Of a stretch of 64,000 nucleotides of DNA, positions 62,820 through 64,000 are shown piece by piece (within the stretch, counting starts at the first letter, position 1; every line of letters starts with the position of its first letter). Origin of the DNA: Dendrolimus kikuchii (taxonomy: Eukaryota > Arthropoda > Insecta > Lepidoptera > Lasiocampidae); NCBI GenBank assembly GCA_019925095.2, contig CM034395.1, positions 1,374,001 to 1,438,000 on the forward strand, in the 5' to 3' direction. A model generated the notes under the pieces. The model had not been told where the DNA came from. It did not search any database and saw only the letters and a program-made list of their open reading frames with translations. A program made the position numbers and the translations under genes.

Positions 62820-62832
62820 ACGAATGTACTTA

Positions 62833-63146
62833 TACGCCTAAATAAGCCAGGGTTCAAATAAAATTAATTATAATTAAAAATAATATATTAATTAACCACT
62901 CCATAATACAGAATTACATACTACTTCATTAAAATCTATCTAAGCATTTTTAATTTGATTTAACGTCAGTCTCAGAGAATGTGGATGGTCTTTGAATTAT
63001 GTCGATTAGTTCTGGTTCCTTCTCGAGGAGGGACTTTCCTTCTCTCGTGTCCATGTGAGGAGCCTCGCCGTGGTATGTGTCTTCTGTGTACACGTATTTG
63101 GTCTTCCGTCCTGTGCCATGTAACTGAAATAGAAGAAGAACCGTTT
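62833..63146. other. No gene recognised
   Basis: Nothing identified. Confidence 0.25.
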
Positions 63147-63307
63147 ATTTCTTATTGTTGCATGAGTTCAGCAGACAGGCGGACAGTCCACCTCATGGAA
63201 AGCAGTTACCGTCGCGTATAGACATTAGACATAGAGACTAGAACCTGGCCACTAATGCTGGAATACAATTCAAGGTTATGGCGGCATATCCTAGACCAGG
63301 GCGGTAG
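63147..63307 (-). mobile_element. Family P retroposon, deleted copy
   Basis: TTGTTGCATGAGTTCAGCAG to CCTAGACCAGGGCGGTAGC, in tandem with the next copy. Confidence 0.75.
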
Positions 63308-63620
63308 CTTTTTTTTATTGCAGGAGATCAGCAGACAGGCAGACGTCCCACTTGACGGAAAGCGGTTACCATCGCCTATGGACATTTGCAACACCAAAGT
63401 TGCTACAAATGCGCTGCTGCTCTCTTAAGGGAGACTGGAACCTGGTCACTAATGCCGGAACACAACTCAAGGTTGTTATGGCGACATGTTTTAGACCAGG
63501 GGTGGTCATCCAGTCGGGCAAATGCCCTACCATCTGGCTGTGAGTTGTTTTATCACCTCTTACGACAGGCCGCAGAGCCGCAAGAAATGTTATTCTTTCT
63601 CTATTCCTCCAGGAGGAATC
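63308..63620 (-). mobile_element. Family P retroposon, near full length
   Basis: TTTTTTTATTGCAGGAGATC to TTCTTTCTCTATTCCTCCAG. Confidence 0.83.
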
Positions 63621-63663
63621 CTGAATAAAAAGTCACAGTAACAAGCATAAATAGTTTAAATAT

Positions 63664-63812
63664 TGTTACGTGCGAGCGGGGTACGGATTGGAAGGAAACA
63701 CCAGTTTTTTCAACTAAATGCTTTTATTAACTTACACAGCCGTACGTGATTCTTTTCAGGGTTGCCCCTTCATACACAACCAACGACACTCTGCCACGAT
63801 GATGAGATGTAT
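63664..63812 (-). repeat. LTR-H fragment
   Basis: TGTTACGTGCGAGCGGGGTA and CACAGCCGTACGTGATTC match the start (plus-strand reading) of 37627-38335. The match fades after about 63812; the rest of the window is unrecognised. Confidence 0.65.
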
Positions 63813-64000
63813 GCCAAAATAGTTTGTAGATAGTTTTTAGAAAGTTGTTTCCCACGAAGGCAATGCAGATGCTGGGATATGGAATAATTTATGACGTCCC
63901 CCGTAATGTCCTCCATTGTTTTATATTTTCGAGAATTTCGGTAATAGTTTAAAATAACGTCCTTTGTAAGACCATTTGAGTCAAAGAAAGATGATCCTGC

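Overview
This window looks like transposon-dense, gene-poor DNA from an insect, most probably a moth or butterfly. The basis is my recognition of several lepidopteran-style repeats: Lep1/HeliLep-like Helitron remnants, a tRNA-derived SINE whose body ends in a (TTA)n tail, RTE-like LINE tails ending in (TATG)n, BEL/Pao elements and Tc1/mariner elements. I see no convincing host gene, rRNA or functional tRNA. The base sequence is AT-rich except inside the BEL coding regions.

Layout. 0-7.4 kb: LINE fragments, a decayed mariner (3.6-4.7 kb) and the 3' end of an R1/I-type LINE on the minus strand. 7.4-14.0 kb: a BEL/Pao retrotransposon with one uninterrupted 1886-codon gag-pol frame. 14.0-15.35 kb: the 3' noncoding part, polypurine tract and LTR of a second retroelement, carrying a run of hairpin repeats. 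15.35-17.6 kb: a non-autonomous element (family Q, marked by GAAGTCGGT motifs) that hosts an intact Tc1-like transposon. 18-24 kb: truncated RTE copies, poly(A)-tailed family P retroposons and solo LTRs. 24.1-25.4 kb: a dead mariner with both terminal repeats. 25.6-41.6 kb: MITEs, minisatellites, solo LTRs, a SINE and LINE scraps. 42-45 kb: nested retroposons inside two solo LTRs. 45-54 kb: Helitron and LINE remnants plus two more Q copies. 54.7-60.6 kb: a second, younger BEL element that has lost its whole reverse transcriptase domain in frame. 60.6-64 kb: LINE, RTE and family P fragments.

How the parts relate. The BEL element at 7.4 kb encodes everything needed for retrotransposition except an envelope. 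The one at 54.7 kb keeps Gag, protease, RNase H and integrase but not the polymerase, although its LTRs differ at only about 2 of 520 sites, so it was probably copied in trans by a relative. The Tc1-like element at 15.4 kb has an intact DD34E frame and long inverted repeats. Most other elements are dead and depend on enzymes encoded elsewhere. Many are nested, and six or more carry visible target-site duplications.

Family names used here: P = ~315-bp retroposon from ATCCGTGCAGGAACGG to GCAATAAAAA; R = ~550-bp poly(A) retroposon; Q = GAAGTCGGT element; LTR-G and LTR-H = two solo-LTR families. All assignments rest on reading motifs by eye; no database was searched.
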